A stretch of 64,000 bases of DNA from Nageia nagi (GCA_050084985.1 JBITNC010000001.1:119660001-119724000), one strand, 5' to 3'; positions 48,210 to 60,430 are shown, numbered from the stretch's first letter. Translations and numbers: made by a program. The notes: generated by a model from the sequence alone, not told the origin.

Positions 48210-48650
48210 CTACAACTTAGACATTGTATTTTGATGGATCAAAATGTACTTATAGGTTAGCTTCATGTATTATTCTATTGTCACCTTCCAATAAGGTAAT
48301 CTCTATGGAATATAAACTTGGTTATGATTGTACTAATAACATGGCATAATATAAAGTTCTAATTTTGGGTTTGAAAGCAATTGTAGCTCTAAAAATAAAA
48401 GATCTAGAAATATATAGTGAATCAGAACTTGTTGTAAATCAAGTCAATGATACATATAATACAAAAGATGAAAATTTAAAATCATATCAGATAGTGGTTA
48501 TGGAATTGCTTGATGAGTTTGATAGGTACAATATTTAAAATTTTCCAAAGACTAACAATAGGTATGTAGATGCAATGGCAAGTACAACTTCATTGGAACC
48601 AATTGAGATAAATGATGAAGAAACTATCCTCAAGATTAGAAATTTTAGTA
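48210..48650 (+). pseudogene. Second RNase H (aRNH-type) domain of element C
   Basis: LYFDGSKCTYRLASCIILLSP, CTNNMA-YKVLILGLKAIVALKI, then EIYSESELVVNQVNDTY and NNRYVDAMASTTSLEP. The first Asp and the last Asp (RYVDAM) are kept; the Glu of YEAL is Val and the Asp of YGDS is Glu. Confidence 0.72.
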
Positions 48651-48689
48651 TACCTTATTACCTTTAGCAATTATATGAGGTACATATAT

Positions 48690-49960
48690 GCCTTCTTACT
48701 CTAAAGAGTGATCCACAACACTGGTATGTTGATATTTACAATTATTTGAAAGAGCAAACAATTCCAAAGGGATATGATACAAAAAAAAGAGTTAGATTAA
48801 AGAGGACAACTATCAAGTATGTCATTATTAGTGAAGTCTTGTATAAAAGGTCATTTGATAGAGCTCATGTTTAACATAACATGAAATAGAAACAACACTA
48901 AGATAAGCACATCATAGGTTATTTTGAGGTCATTTATTTGCAAAAGAATTATATACAAAGCTTTTACAAATTGGTTACTATTGGCCCACAATGGAGGAGG
49001 ATTGCAAGAATCATATTAAGATTTGTTTGCAATGTCAAAAATATGTAAATTTAAAAAAATAACTAACTCAAGAATTGAACAACATAGTTTCACCATGGCC
49101 ATTTGTAACTTGGGGCATAGACTTGATTGGGCTTATTAATATACATTCAAGGGAAGGTCACAAATTCATCATCATAGCTATAGAGTTTACTACAAAGTGG
49201 GTTGAAGTTATACCAATGAAAATAGTGACACATGATAAAATCATTGCTTTCTTTGTTGAAAACATCATCATAAGGTTTAGACTACCACAAATATTGATCA
49301 TGGATAATGGGAAAAATTTTAAAGGTAAGGACATAAAAGCCCTTTGCAAAAAGTTTCATATTACTCCAATGGGAATGGTCAAAAAGAAGCATAAAATAAA
49401 ACAATAAATAGCATTTTGACAAAATTATAAGATAGATACAAATCATATTGGTATGAATAGTTACCTTATGCACTTTGGGCATATAAAACAAGCATTAGAA
49501 CAACATTTAAGGAAACACCATTTTTATTAGTATATGGAGTTGAGGTTGTTGTAGCATTAGAGTTGGATATACCATCCCTAAGAATCTCACTACAAGGAGA
49601 TACATCAGATGAAGAAGTAAGAAAGGCAAGCCTACAAAAATTGTAAATACTTTATTAAAAAATAATTAAGGGAATTGAGCATCAGAACGCATATCATGCA
49701 AAGTTAAAGAGCACATTTCATAAGAAAATCAAACCAAAGGATTTTAGAGTAGGAGATTTGGTGTTGAAAGAAAAAATAAACAAAATAGCTACAAATGATG
49801 AAACAAAAGAAAAGTTTGAACCAAATTGGATAGCCTCATTTGTTGTTATTAAATAAATAGGATCAAGAGCTTACAAGTTATCATCCATGGATGGTAGAGA
49901 ACCAACAACCTTTAATTCCATGCATCTTAAATGCTTCTTTGCATAATATGGTGGCTTTGT
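48690..49960 (+). pseudogene. Integrase of element C
   Basis: An HHCC zinc region is recognisable (AHHRLF-GHLFAKELYTKLLQIGYYWPTM, then CLQCQKY, 48900-49050). The catalytic core begins at 49075: PFVTWGIDLIGLINIHSREGH, with Asp codons at 49120-49122 and 49303-49305 (MDNG). The expected Glu survives (49386-49388, GQKEA), but about 25 bases are missing between the second Asp and Glu, which shifts the frame. The C-terminal part has DFRVGDLVLKEKINK and KFEPNWIASFVVIK. Confidence 0.88.
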
Positions 49961-50462
49961 ACCTTGTAAACTAATTAATATCTTATGTAAGGTACATGTA
50001 CTTTATATTTTATTTTTATTTCTACAAATTATTTGATTGTTACGATATTATTGGTGATATGCATTACTATTTGCATGTTGTTATCGATGTGAAAAAAATC
50101 AAGATAGTATAATATCTACGAACCATGGACATAAAAATGCTAGGTCACTAATGGCCATCGATATGGCTAGTGATAGTTCACTCACTTAAAATTTAAATTG
50201 ATGATGCAACAATGAGCAAGATAGCTAACATTTATTCATCCCTAATGGATGATGCAACTTATTATGTATCCACATAGTTTTTCTTTCAACCATAAAAACA
50301 TAATATCTTAGGGTCAAATACAGATAGTGAGAGTTCACTAACTTAAAATTTAAATTAGTGATGCATCTGTAAGAAGATTACTAACATTGATTCATCATCA
50401 ATAGATGATACAACTCATTTTGTATCCAAAATATTTTCATGTAGGGTATATCTAACACTTTT
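49961..50462 (+). other. 3' UTR of element C, left part
   Basis: It contains about two copies of the family's ~190-bp repeat, with GGCCATCGATATGGCTAGTGATAGTTCACTCACTTAAAA near 50154 and a second near 50328. It is cut by element E at 50463. Confidence 0.8.
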
Positions 50463-50959
50463 TATTCGAATGTATAATGCATTATTGTAAATGTTATGTA
50501 ATAATATTCTATGTAAGTTCACTAATACTTAAGGGTATCATTTGATACCCTAAATATTTAAGTGAATATAATAATATAACTTGTCCTACACTCCATGTCA
50601 TGAGCATGCCCCTTGGGTAAAAGGATGTGCATGTCATGCTTTTGTACATCGGGTAAAAGGGTGATCCAAAGAGGGATTTTGTATTATAAATAGAAGTCTC
50701 CCTCTTTGGATCATACACCAATTTATGGAGTAAAGTTATGCTATTGAATAGTGTTTAGAAGAAAATTTTAGGAGGATTGTAAGAGTTCATATTTGTCAAA
50801 AAGTGAGATCTAGTTAGTGGATGTACTCCTAGTTGGGGAACCACTTACATCTTGAGTTATCTTTGTGAGATTGCTTTGTGAGCTATTTAGATATTATTTG
50901 TGAGCTTTCATATCATCTTGGGAGTTTAGATTTGTTTAGTTTATAATTAAATTCTTTCA
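50463..50959 (+). repeat. 5' LTR of element E
   Basis: It starts TATTCGAATGTATAATG (3' copy TGTTGGAATGTATAATG) and ends ATTCTTTCA. TATA-like TATAAATA at 50685-50692. Confidence 0.9.
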
Positions 50960-50973
50960 TTTGGTATCAAATC
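50960..50973 (+). promoter_or_regulatory. Primer-binding site of element E
   Basis: TTTGGTATCAAATC follows the 5' LTR. It matches the usual plant copia primer site TGGTATCAGAGC, complementary to the 3' end of initiator methionine tRNA, with two differences. Confidence 0.85.
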
Positions 50974-53040
50974 TTGGTGTGGAAGCTCTTCTTCAACATC
51001 TTGCTAATCTTCATTCCTCATCCTACTCTTCATTGTTTAGGTAAAACTAGGAGAAGGTATAAATTTCTTCCTTCTTGGTTTTTTTTTTGGATTATTGTGC
51101 TATACTACTAACATATTATTTGCTATGTGTTAGTTCCTTTTTTTGCAAAATTTGATCAAAATAGCAATATAACGCAATTTTTTTACTTATACTAACCTCT
51201 TGTGTTAGTTGCAATCTTTTTTACAAAATTGCATAATACATTGATATATTTTCTATACAAGAGGATAGTATACAAAAATTGCACTTTTTTTTCAAAATAA
51301 TATCTCTTATTGGAAATTTTTTTTTTTCCCATCTTGTATGGCTTTTTTTAACTTATTACAAAAAATAATAAAAAGTTGCTTTTTTTCTACATTTTTTAAA
51401 TATGTTTTGTAGAAATGTTAAAATATATAAATTGCATTTACTCTACAAGAAGATATAAGTATCTATATGAAAAAAAATAGGGGGAAGAGAGGCATGTAAA
51501 ATTGCATTTCTTTTAATTTTTTTATTTCAAAAAGCCTTCTACGATTTTGTTTTTACAAAAAAAGGAGGGGCAGTGGTGACCAACCAAACCCTATTCTCAA
51601 GGTCAATAACATTGCTTGAAAGTATTTTTAAATTTTACAAATGGGTATATATATATTTATTTGGTCAAATTGTAATTTTTTTGTTCCCTTTAACATTGAA
51701 AGGGATAATTGTTTAGGCTTTTTAGTGCTTAAATTGTGAAAGAGGAGGCTCTTTTTTTAAATTTCTTAAGTATTAAGCAGGAGATATTTTTTTCTAAGAA
51801 AATATTCTTTGCAACCTTTAAGAACCTTCAAATTACTTACTTAAGTAAAAGAGGTAATTCTTTAATGATTATTCCTTATGGTATAAACTTGGCATTTCTA
51901 AAATAAATTAATCATGCTATTTTAAGTATTTATCATAATGATTTAAGATCAATTTTAAGTAAAAAGGGGGAAATTTTTATGATTTTTTACTTAAATGTTT
52001 TTAGATATTTATGCAAATATTGCATGACTATTACTTTAATTTTAAACATTTACCTTAATAAATTCCTTATGCAAATGGATGGACTTATGCAAATTATGGA
52101 AATGATGCCTATTTATCTTTTATGCCTCTCTAAGTATTTATCTTTTTGGATAAATTCCTTATGAAAAGTTATAAATGGACTTGTGAAAACTATGAAAAAG
52201 ATGCATGTTTATTCTTTATGCAAAGATAATGAATGGACTTGTGTAAAATAAGGCATTATGTAAAGATGTCCTGTAGGGGTTAGTAAGCAAAACCCATTGG
52301 AATATTAGGTCTCAAATTTTTCTATAGTTGATGTTTCATTTTTTTTTAATGCAATTTGTTTTATGTTTTACATTTTTGCTTTATCTATTTATACAAAAAA
52401 TGCAAACATTGAAATGAGCAAACCCCTAAAATTAACACATTTACATGTACATTCTACAACATGACTTGTTTGGGGAGCCATGAGGTGAGGATAGGTGGAC
52501 TAGAGGCTTTAAGTTTGATGATCTAAATGATGAAAAGTTTGTACTTCTCAATTACACTAAGTCCTTTGTTGATCTGGACATAACTCTAAAATATGGATAG
52601 GCATGTGTGTAGTGATACCACATGTCTACATGTCCATTCAAGGATTATCCTAATAACCTAGGAGGACAACTTAAAATCTAGTCAAGATTAATAATTTTGT
52701 CAATCCAATAAACATCATAAACTTAGAAAATAGTAGGTACTTCTCCTTGTGAGAAAGTATAATACTAACCAAGGTGAACTGGTTAAGGATTGGTAGTACT
52801 TGGGCTCCTCTTGTGTGGGCATCCAAGTGAAGGCCTAATTTTAAATAAGAAAACAAACCTCAATAATGTCACTTTGTATCTACAGTTCTTAAGATGAAAA
52901 ATGTATTTGAGTACATGGATTATTATTTAAATTGTAAAACATGTGCACTTATGAATCAAATCAAGTATGTCTTAGTTAATTAAATGTAATATGTAATGTT
53001 ATTTATTAAACCATATGCATATTATTTTTCACATTCTTAT
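50974..53040 (+). other. Long untranslated leader of element E
   Basis: About 2 kb between primer site and gag, T-rich, with no domain recognised. 52465-52860 may hold the decayed N-terminal part of gag or unrelated sequence. Confidence 0.5.
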
Positions 53041-53975
53041 GTAGCAAAGGGGAGACTCCTATTTACCCAAACACATTCTTGATAGTTCTAACTTGGGTAT
53101 TTGGGAACCTCAAATGAGAGCTAAATTACAGGCAAGGAAGCTTTAGAAAATAGTGAATGAGAACCTTGTACCTTCTATATATGAGAAGGCACTAGAGGCT
53201 TACAACATGATGAATAAGTTGGCAACCTCCATGATCTTCCATGCAATTTTAGATGATTTGCTCTTGATGATTTCCTCTTAAACCTTAGTAAAAAAAAGCT
53301 TAGTAAGATTAAGCAAATATCCCTTGGTTCAAAGTTTTCAAGAAGATTTACCATTCTCTAAAAGTTGCCTCAATCTTATCAAGGGGAAGATGAAAATGTT
53401 GCCATCTACTTGAATAAAATCATTGACCTAAAGATCCAACTTGTTGCTTGTGGGTGCAATTGAATCAATGATGAGTTCATGCTCTTCATCATTCTTCAAA
53501 GCCTTTCTTTAAAATTTAAAAACTTTGTGATGGTTATGGAAACAAGGCTTGATGATGAAGAAGTCTTCTCCCTTGAGAACCTTTCTAGGCTCATTTTGAA
53601 GCATGAAGAAACCCTTAATAAAAAAAGTGTTAATTTCTTCTCCTAAAGATAATAATGTTGCTCTTGGAGCAACCAAAACTCCATTCAAGAATAAATTCAA
53701 CCATAAAAAAAAATCTTGTCCTTCTTTCTCCAAAAGATTTGAGAAAAGAGGCAATGGCAACAATGGTAACAATAGGAACAATAATAACAGTAGAGGAATA
53801 ATGGTAACAACAACCACTTCAAGCAAAGAGATGGAAAAAGAAAAGCAAATAATACATATCTTAAGAGAAAATTTGATTTTAATTATAACTATTATGGCAT
53901 CCAAGGTCATAAAAAAGTTGATTGTTACAAAAAGAAAAGAGAGGAAAAGAACAAAGGTAATGGAAATGTAAAGAA
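53041..53975 (+). pseudogene. gag of element E
   Basis: Broken copia gag: MNKLATSMIFHAIL, QSLPLKFKNFVMVMETRLDDEEVFSLENLSRLILKHEE (about 53497-53610), an Asn/Gly-rich basic stretch (FNHKKKSCPSFSKRFEKRGN), and a zinc knuckle at about 53875-53930 in which both N-terminal Cys are Tyr/Asn (FNYNYYGIQGH, then DC). Stops at 53147, 53414 and elsewhere. Confidence 0.8.
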
Positions 53976-53999
53976 CTTCAAAGGAAAGAAGAATATTCA

Positions 54000-54400
54000 A
54001 GCTGGTTTTGCTTCGATGTTTTACTCCATGTCTCACACTTTTTCATATAATTGGATTATTGACTCTAGTTGAACTAATCACCTTTATTTTGAAAGGAAAA
54101 AGTTTGATAACTTTCACAAGTATAAAAAATATGTGGTTGTGATAGGTGATAACTCTATCCTTGAAGTTTAAAGAATTGAAAGTGTGTTGATTCATGGGAA
54201 GGTTCTTGATAATGTGCTTTATGTTCCTAAGCTTAGGATGAACCTTCTCTCCATGATCCAAGTTGCTAAGAAAGGGTACTCATTTGAGTTCAACTCTCAA
54301 TCTTGGTGCATGAAGAAAGGACTTTCCACTTTGGTTAAAGGATTAGTGAAAGATGATCTCTACATTATGGATCAAGTTCTATTAGAGATGTGTCTTGCTA
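54000..54400 (+). pseudogene. Protease of element E
   Basis: WIIDSS-stop-TNHL replaces the active-site D-S-G-A-S-N-H. The Asp is kept, Gly is Ser and Ala is a stop (54071-54073). LDNVLYVPKLRMNLLSMIQVAKKGYSFEF follows at 54205-54295, the usual C-terminal block. Confidence 0.85.
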
Positions 54401-54417
54401 TAAGTGTATGTTATAGA

Positions 54418-55300
54418 GGAAATATTTGGCACCAACATTTAGGGCACCTTAACCATAAGAGTATTCAATTCATTAAATACCAAGAACTTATAGAAGGTTT
54501 TCCTTCTATTTCACCTTCAATTGGACTATGTGAGAAGTGCATCCTCGACAAGATGCATAGGTAAAAATTTGAAAAATATAAAGCAATAAAAGCATCTCAA
54601 TCTCTTCAACTTATGCATTCAGACTTGATGGGTCTATTTTATACTAAGTCACTTGGAGGAGAATCTTATATCTTAACCTTTATTAATGACTTTAGTAGGA
54701 TGACCTTTAGGTATGTACTTGAGCATAAGGATCAAACCTTTGAGGGTTTCAAGAATTTTAAGACCTTAGTTGAAAATCAAACTAACCTTAAAATCAAGAT
54801 ATTGAGATCAGATAATGAGGGAGAATATAATAACAATGAGTTAAATATCTATTGTTCTAAGTATAAAATCAAGAGGCAATTTACAATTCCTTACACTCCT
54901 CATTAGAATGGTGTTATTGAAAGGAAAAATAGGATAATTATGGAGATGTCTAGATGCATGCTGGGTAATATTCCTAGTTTCTTATGGGGTGAAGCTATGA
55001 GCACTGCTATTTACACCTTGAATAGGTGTCTCACAAAATCTATTCAAGGAAAAACTTGTTTTGAGGTATGGTCTAGAAGACAACCTAACATTTCTCACCT
55101 TAGAGTGTTTGGTTGTGAAGCATTCTCCTACATTTTTTTTAAGAAAATAAAAATGTTGAACAAAAGAGCTAAAAAATGCATCTTTATGGGTTATGATAGT
55201 TAGCATAAAGGATATAGATTCTACTCTCCATCCTATAAAGTAATGTTCATTTCAAGAGATGTCAAGTTAAATGAACTTCCTAAAGAATTTATTTCTAATG
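54418..55300 (+). pseudogene. GAG-pre-integrase and integrase of element E
   Basis: HHCC zinc domain (IWHQHLGHLNHKS, CEKCILDK) then the core: LMHSDLMGLFYTKSLGGESY, LRSDNEGEYNNNEL, NGVIERKNRIIMEM. The three catalytic codons are intact and correctly spaced: Asp 54622-54624, Asp 54811-54813, Glu 54919-54921 (exactly 35 residues between the last two). LNRCLTKSIQGKTCFEVWS and HLRVFGCEAF follow. Stops at 54562, 54904 and 55201. Confidence 0.92.
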
Positions 55301-55494
55301 AGGATATAGATGATCTAGAAGACTCTTCAGTTACACCTATCTGGTTAGATATTGATGTAGATAAGTCACCTCAAGAGCAAAATTATCCAACTCAAAGGGT
55401 AACATGGAGCATGACTTTGAACAAATCCTTATTTTCCAAGATTGACAACAAGCATGAGCCCTTAACTTTCAAAGAATCTTATAAGCATGAGTGC

Positions 55495-56960
55495 TAGATG
55501 GAAGCCATGAAAGTGGAGAATGAGGTGCTTATGAAAAATAAAACTTGGGATTTGGTTCTTTATCCTAATGAGAAAAATGTGATTAGTAATAAGGGGATCT
55601 ACAATTCAAGTTCAATTCTATTGGGATATTGAGAAATAGAAGGCAAGTTTAATAGCCAAAGGTTTTGCATAAAAATACAATGTAGATTATGAGAAAACCT
55701 TTACTCCCATGGAAAAGATGCCTACTATTAGGATTATCTTTTCTCTTTCTATAGCTCAAGAATGGAAAGTTTTTCAACTTGATGTTAAGAGTGCATTTCT
55801 CAATGGTGACTTAAGTGTGGAAATCCTCATGAATCAACTATAAGGATTTATTATGGATGGAAAAGAGTCTTTTGTGTGCAAGCTAATGAAGTCATTATAT
55901 GGACTTGAACAAGCAGCTAGAGCCTAGTACAGGAAGATTTTAGGGTACTTTGTAAACATTGGTTTCTCCAAGTGTTTTTCTAACTCTAATATATATGTGA
56001 TCAATCAGGGAAAAGATGTGGTCTTAATTATCCTTTATGTGGATGATCTTTTGATTACTAAAAACAATGATAAAATCATACAAGAGTGCATATCCAAACT
56101 TAAGACAATATTTGAAATGACTGATCTTGGTCTCTTGCACTACTATCTTAGAATACAAGCATATCAATACAAGGATTATACTTATCTCAATCAATCTAAG
56201 TATATATCAGACATCTTGTAGAATTTTGGAATGGAGGAGTGTAGATATGTTGCAATCCCAATCTCTCCTAGAATCACTATTTTTTTGAGCTCCAACTCTT
56301 AGTTAGCTGATGCTATAGCTTACAAGTAATTAATTAGTAGTTTTTTATATTTGAATATATCCAAGATAGATATTGCCTTTGCAATGAATCTAATGGCATG
56401 ATTCATGTAGAAACCATATGTTGAGCACTTTAATGTTGTTAAGCAAATCTTGAGGTATGTTGCAAGGACTAAGGATCTTACTCTCAAGTATTCTAAGTTG
56501 CCCTTATTTGTTCTCTCTAGATTCTCAGATTCTAACTATGGGGGAGATAGAGATGATAGGAAATCAACCCCTACATATGTGTTTAGCATTGATTCAAGTG
56601 TTATCTCTTGGGCTTCTAAGAAGCAACCTACTATTTTTATTTCCATCACAAAAGGTGAATACCATGCCATGTTTGTTGCAGCCTAAGAAGCCATTTGGCT
56701 AAGGCATATTCTAAAAGAAATTGGGTATGATCAAGGTGGCTCATTTTTTATTTCTTTAGGTAAAATTAATCGATGATCTCTTTGGCTAAGAATCTTATGT
56801 TCCATTGGAGAACAAAACATATGGAAATTTAGGCACATTTTATCATGGAGAAGGTTCTTGATGGCATCATAAACCTAGAGTGTTGTCCATCCACCTTGAA
56901 CTTTGCTAATTTTTTTACCAAGCCCCTCCTTGAACCTTAATTCTATAAGCTTAGTGATGC
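55495..56960 (+). pseudogene. Reverse transcriptase and RNase H of element E
   Basis: RT: MEAMKVENEVLMKNKTWDLV, then VFQLDVKSAFLNGDL, CKLMKSLYGLEQAAR and the intact catalytic Y-V-D-D at 56036-56047 (LYVDDLLITKNND). RNase H: FSDSNYGGDRDDRKSTPTYV, ISWASKKQPTIFISITKGEYHAM, and the C-terminal IWLRHILKEIG. Scattered stops (for example 55630, 55843, 56219) leave only fragments open. Confidence 0.9.
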
Positions 56961-57717
56961 TATTAGGTTGGTGAAGTTGCCCTCAAGGGGGGGTAAATTT
57001 TGAATTCTTATATTAAATTCATATTTGTGATGACAACTTCACCCCTAGGATAATTTTATGTTGTATAATGTTGATTTTGTTATACACCTTTGTGGTAAGT
57101 TCACTCTACATGAGGAGTTTGTATAATTTTTTTAAAGTAAAAATATTGGCTAATTTAGCATTGTCCAGTTATCCATATGTGAGAAACTCTTATGTGTCTT
57201 TTAGTATTATGCAATTATCTATATATGAGGAACTCATATGTGTATGCTCTATTTTGTAATGATAATCAACACATGTTTTATATACAATAGGTGACTATGA
57301 GTTTTGGCTTAGCAATTTTGTGATGACTTATAGTGCACCATTAATTAGTTCATGATGGAATTTGTATGAGTCATTTATCCTTGTTGTTATGAATAAGTTG
57401 CATCTAATTGATCTTGTTATTTGAGCTGCTTATGACCTATAAGTTCCTTTAAGATTGTAGGTTACTTACTTTGGATATGCAGGCTCTTGGAGACTCTTCA
57501 TGACTTTCATTTGGATGACTACTTCATGTACATTGAAACTAATTATGGTTAATGATTGTATTTGGAAAAGTATTAAGTCCCAAAATAGATCTTTCTTACT
57601 TCACAAATATTTAAAAAAATTCTCATCTTTAGTTGTATCTATTTGGAGGAGAACTCTCTTACTTTCTCCTCTTCTTCTCTCTTATTTGCTTTATCCCAAT
57701 ATTGCATTAAGGGGGAG
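56961..57717 (+). other. 3' UTR of element E with polypurine tract
   Basis: From the KLPSRGG-like end of pol (56975-57001) to AAGGGGGAG at 57709-57717. No coding content is recognised in the ~700 bp. Confidence 0.7.
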
Positions 57718-58215
57718 TGTTGGAATGTATAATGTATTATTGTAAAGGTTATGTAATAATATTCTATGTAAGTTTACTAATACTTAAGGGTATCATTTGA
57801 TACCTTAAGTATTTAAGTGAATATGATAATGTAACTTGTCTTACACTCCATGTCATGAGCATGCCCCTAGGGTAAAAGGATGTGAATGTCATACTTTTGT
57901 ACATTGGTAAAAGGGTGATCTGAAGAGGGATTTTGGCCTATAAATAGAAGTATCCCTCTTTGTATCATACACTAGTTTATGGATTAAAGTTATGATATAG
58001 GATAGTGTTTAGAAGAAAAGTTTAGGAGGATTGTAAGAGTTCATATTTGTTAATAAGTGAGATCTAGTTAGTGGATGTACTCCTAGTTGGGAAACCACTT
58101 ACATCTTTAGTTATATTTATGAGATTGGTCTCCAAGTTATTTAGATGTTATTTGTGAGCTTTCATATGATCTTGAGAATATATATTTGTTTAGTTTATAC
58201 TTCAATTATTTCTTT
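57718..58215 (+). repeat. 3' LTR of element E
   Basis: Starts TGTTGGAATGTATAATG. TATA-like TATAAATA at 57939-57946. The end is uncertain by a few bases in a T run at 58212-58218. Confidence 0.88.
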
Positions 58216-58217
58216 TT

Positions 58218-58650
58218 TGTAGGTACATACATTAAAATAAAAAAAGCAAATAAAGTAGAATTCACATTATTAATGGTATTTCAAACTATTTACACACCAT
58301 ATACAGTATTCATATAAAACATTTAAGAGCTAAAATTAAAGGATCACTTTTGTACCAAGGCATGGATGTAAGAGAAATAGATTCCATAGTATCAAAGATG
58401 AAAAAATGACCAAATTCATGGTTGGAAAATGTAAGGGGAAAAAATATGTAGTTCTTCATATTTTTTCTTGGCTACACCACTCAAGGAGCTTTCCTAGGGA
58501 AACTAAGCCAAAAAAGGGTAGAAAATGACCCTCATCATCAAATGGAAATGCTAGATGAAGAGTTAAAAGATTTCAAAAAGATTTCTTCTATATTTATTCT
58601 TTGGATATGTAATCTAATTTCTTCAATCACACCTCTAAAGAGGGGAAAAA
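58218..58650 (+). other. 3' UTR of element C, right part, with polypurine tract
   Basis: It shares CTTGGCTACACCACTCAAGG and CCAAAAAAGGGTAGAAAATGACCCTCATCATC with the 3' UTR of A. It ends CTAAAGAGGGGAAAAA (about 58634-58650), the polypurine tract. Confidence 0.8.
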
Positions 58651-59283
58651 TGTAAACACCTAATAATGAATTTTTTTGTATTAAATAATTCATTTTATAA
58701 CATCAAGGAGTATTTATTGTAAAAAGGGTTTAAATTTACCCAAGGCAATGTAATCAATTTAATGGACCATTTTATAATGTAAGAGGTGTCAAATATCAAG
58801 AAATATACCACAAATAATTTAAAAGGGAAATGATCCCAAGAATTAAAGACGATCAAAACATTGCTATAAAGGAATATAAAAAGCAACACATAAAGGGTAA
58901 TTATAGATATGAAAAGATCTAGAGAGAAAGATTGGAACATGCAATATCATTTCATCCTACCCACAATTATGTTCCATAATACCACCTCTTCTTAGATCTA
59001 TTATACCCTTTGTCTTACTTCATACATTTCAATTTCGACTTATGGATCTACATATTATAGGTTGTTGATGATGTGCTTATCTTAGGTTGTTAACGTTGTG
59101 TGTTTCTCACTATTTGGTGATGTAATTGATGTATGATATCTATTATTTGATGTTGATGGAGATCTAAAAAAGGTACTTCATTTATCATGCTCATTTATTG
59201 ACATATCTCTGATATATGCTTCAATATTATATTATGGAGAATAGTGCTTTGATTTATTATTCATGCATTATTTTTAGCCTACA
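58651..59283 (+). repeat. 3' LTR of element C
   Basis: 633 bp, TGTAAACACCTAATAATG...TTTAGCCTACA, matching 39334-39961. Confidence 0.92.
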
Positions 59284-60430
59284 AAAAAGATATAGAATCA
59301 TGGAGGAAAATTTAAAAAAAGGCATTATTTACTTCAAGTATACTAAAATAATAACTAAGGTGTTATTTTATGAAAAAAGATAATAATGGAATATTTATTT
59401 AATATAGGAAAAGGTTATAGTTAAAAGAAAAGGAATATGAAAAGGTATAACTATTCATCTTTTCACCAAAGTGGGAGAAACAAGGAAAAGGAAGAGACAT
59501 CGAACCATTCTTCTTCCCATTTGGATTGTAATAATATGGAGGGGAGAAAATAATAATATTAGAATAAACTTTCAGCAAGAGATTTGTTGTTTATGGTTGG
59601 GGTTTGATACCCATTTGTAGATTGTAATTTTATTATGTGCATGATTTTAATTAGGGATTACTTTAGGATGAAGATGGCCCTTTTGGGTGAAATTATATGT
59701 GACATAATAGAATTGGAGCTTGGATTGTTTATTATGGTTAAGGTGACCATGTGTTGCTCCATATATAATTAGGGATCTTGCTTTATAATAAGAAGATTAT
59801 TGAATATGTTAAAATTGAATGTCCTTATTGGATATTGATATTTGAATGCATTCATGAGTATATAGTTTATATGTAATTGCATTTTTAATTCAAAACTTTT
59901 GATATCTTGTTGCATTAATAGATTTAGCTTCAACTATGCATTTTATTCTTGCATATCGATAATAGTTCTTTGGGAAAATGTGTACTTTTTTGGGCATCTC
60001 TATTTTATTATAATTATGTATGATGAAATGATTTAGAATAGGGGTCCTTATGGATTTTATGGTAGATATAATGGATGCATTTTCATAAAAAAAAATTGAC
60101 CTTAGGAGATGAGATCAACTATAGAGGATTTGGGTAGGAATCATTTCAGGAAAGGGAGCAAAAGTCATCAATTTTTAGGTGTAAATATTGAGATGTGATA
60201 CATTATATGCCCAAATTGGACTTCTTAAGGAAGTTAAAAAAAAAATTAAACAAAATGTAGCACAGAAACACAATGTAGATATGCACTAAATGAGGTGTCT
60301 TCTCATATAATATGATAATTTTAGGTTACTTAAGACATAGATTTCTTTTATAGGCTTTAACACTTTTTCACCAAATGCAACAAAGAGTTCAATTCACCTT
60401 TTTCAACATCCTCAAATCATGCACTAAATT
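59284..60430. other. Unassigned sequence between element C and the PPR array
   Basis: It may be the remainder of the LTR-like fragment G interrupted by C. No coding content is recognised and no matching 3' end (GTTACA type) was found. Confidence 0.4.

Larger units (their letters stand above)
50463..58215 (+). mobile_element. Ty1/copia retrotransposon E, full length but decayed
   Basis: Paired LTRs of about 497 bp (50463-50959 and 57718 to about 58215) flank a primer site, a very long leader, gag, protease, integrase, RT, RNase H and a polypurine tract (AAGGGGGAG, 57709-57717). Integrase before RT makes it copia. It is inserted in the 3' UTR of element C, same strand. CTTTT precedes the 5' LTR and also occurs at 58212-58216, but the 3' boundary is ambiguous within a T run. 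Stops are scattered, yet the integrase and RT active sites are intact. Confidence 0.92.
39334..59283 (+). mobile_element. Ty3/gypsy (Tat-like) retrotransposon C, interrupted by elements F and E
   Basis: Paired LTRs at 39334-39961 and 58651-59283, flanked by GAAAA (39329-39333) and AAAAA (59284-59288), a weak 4/5 target-site match. The internal order is gag, protease, RT, [insertion F], RNase H, aRNH, integrase, 3' UTR, [element E], 3' UTR, polypurine tract. Total span 19.95 kb; about 8.4 kb without F and E. Closely related in layout to element A but more decayed. Confidence 0.9.

Noticed and set aside
53509-54036. 175-codon minus-strand open frame, Leu/Phe-rich
   Set aside because: Antisense shadow of the copia gag of element E; the hydrophobic run mirrors the Lys/Asn-rich gag tail on the plus strand.
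54427-54450. GGCACCAACATTTAGGGCACC as another copy of the recurrent CACCA/TGGTG motif
   Set aside because: It encodes the conserved copia WHQHLGHL zinc-domain residues, so the likeness is explained by coding.
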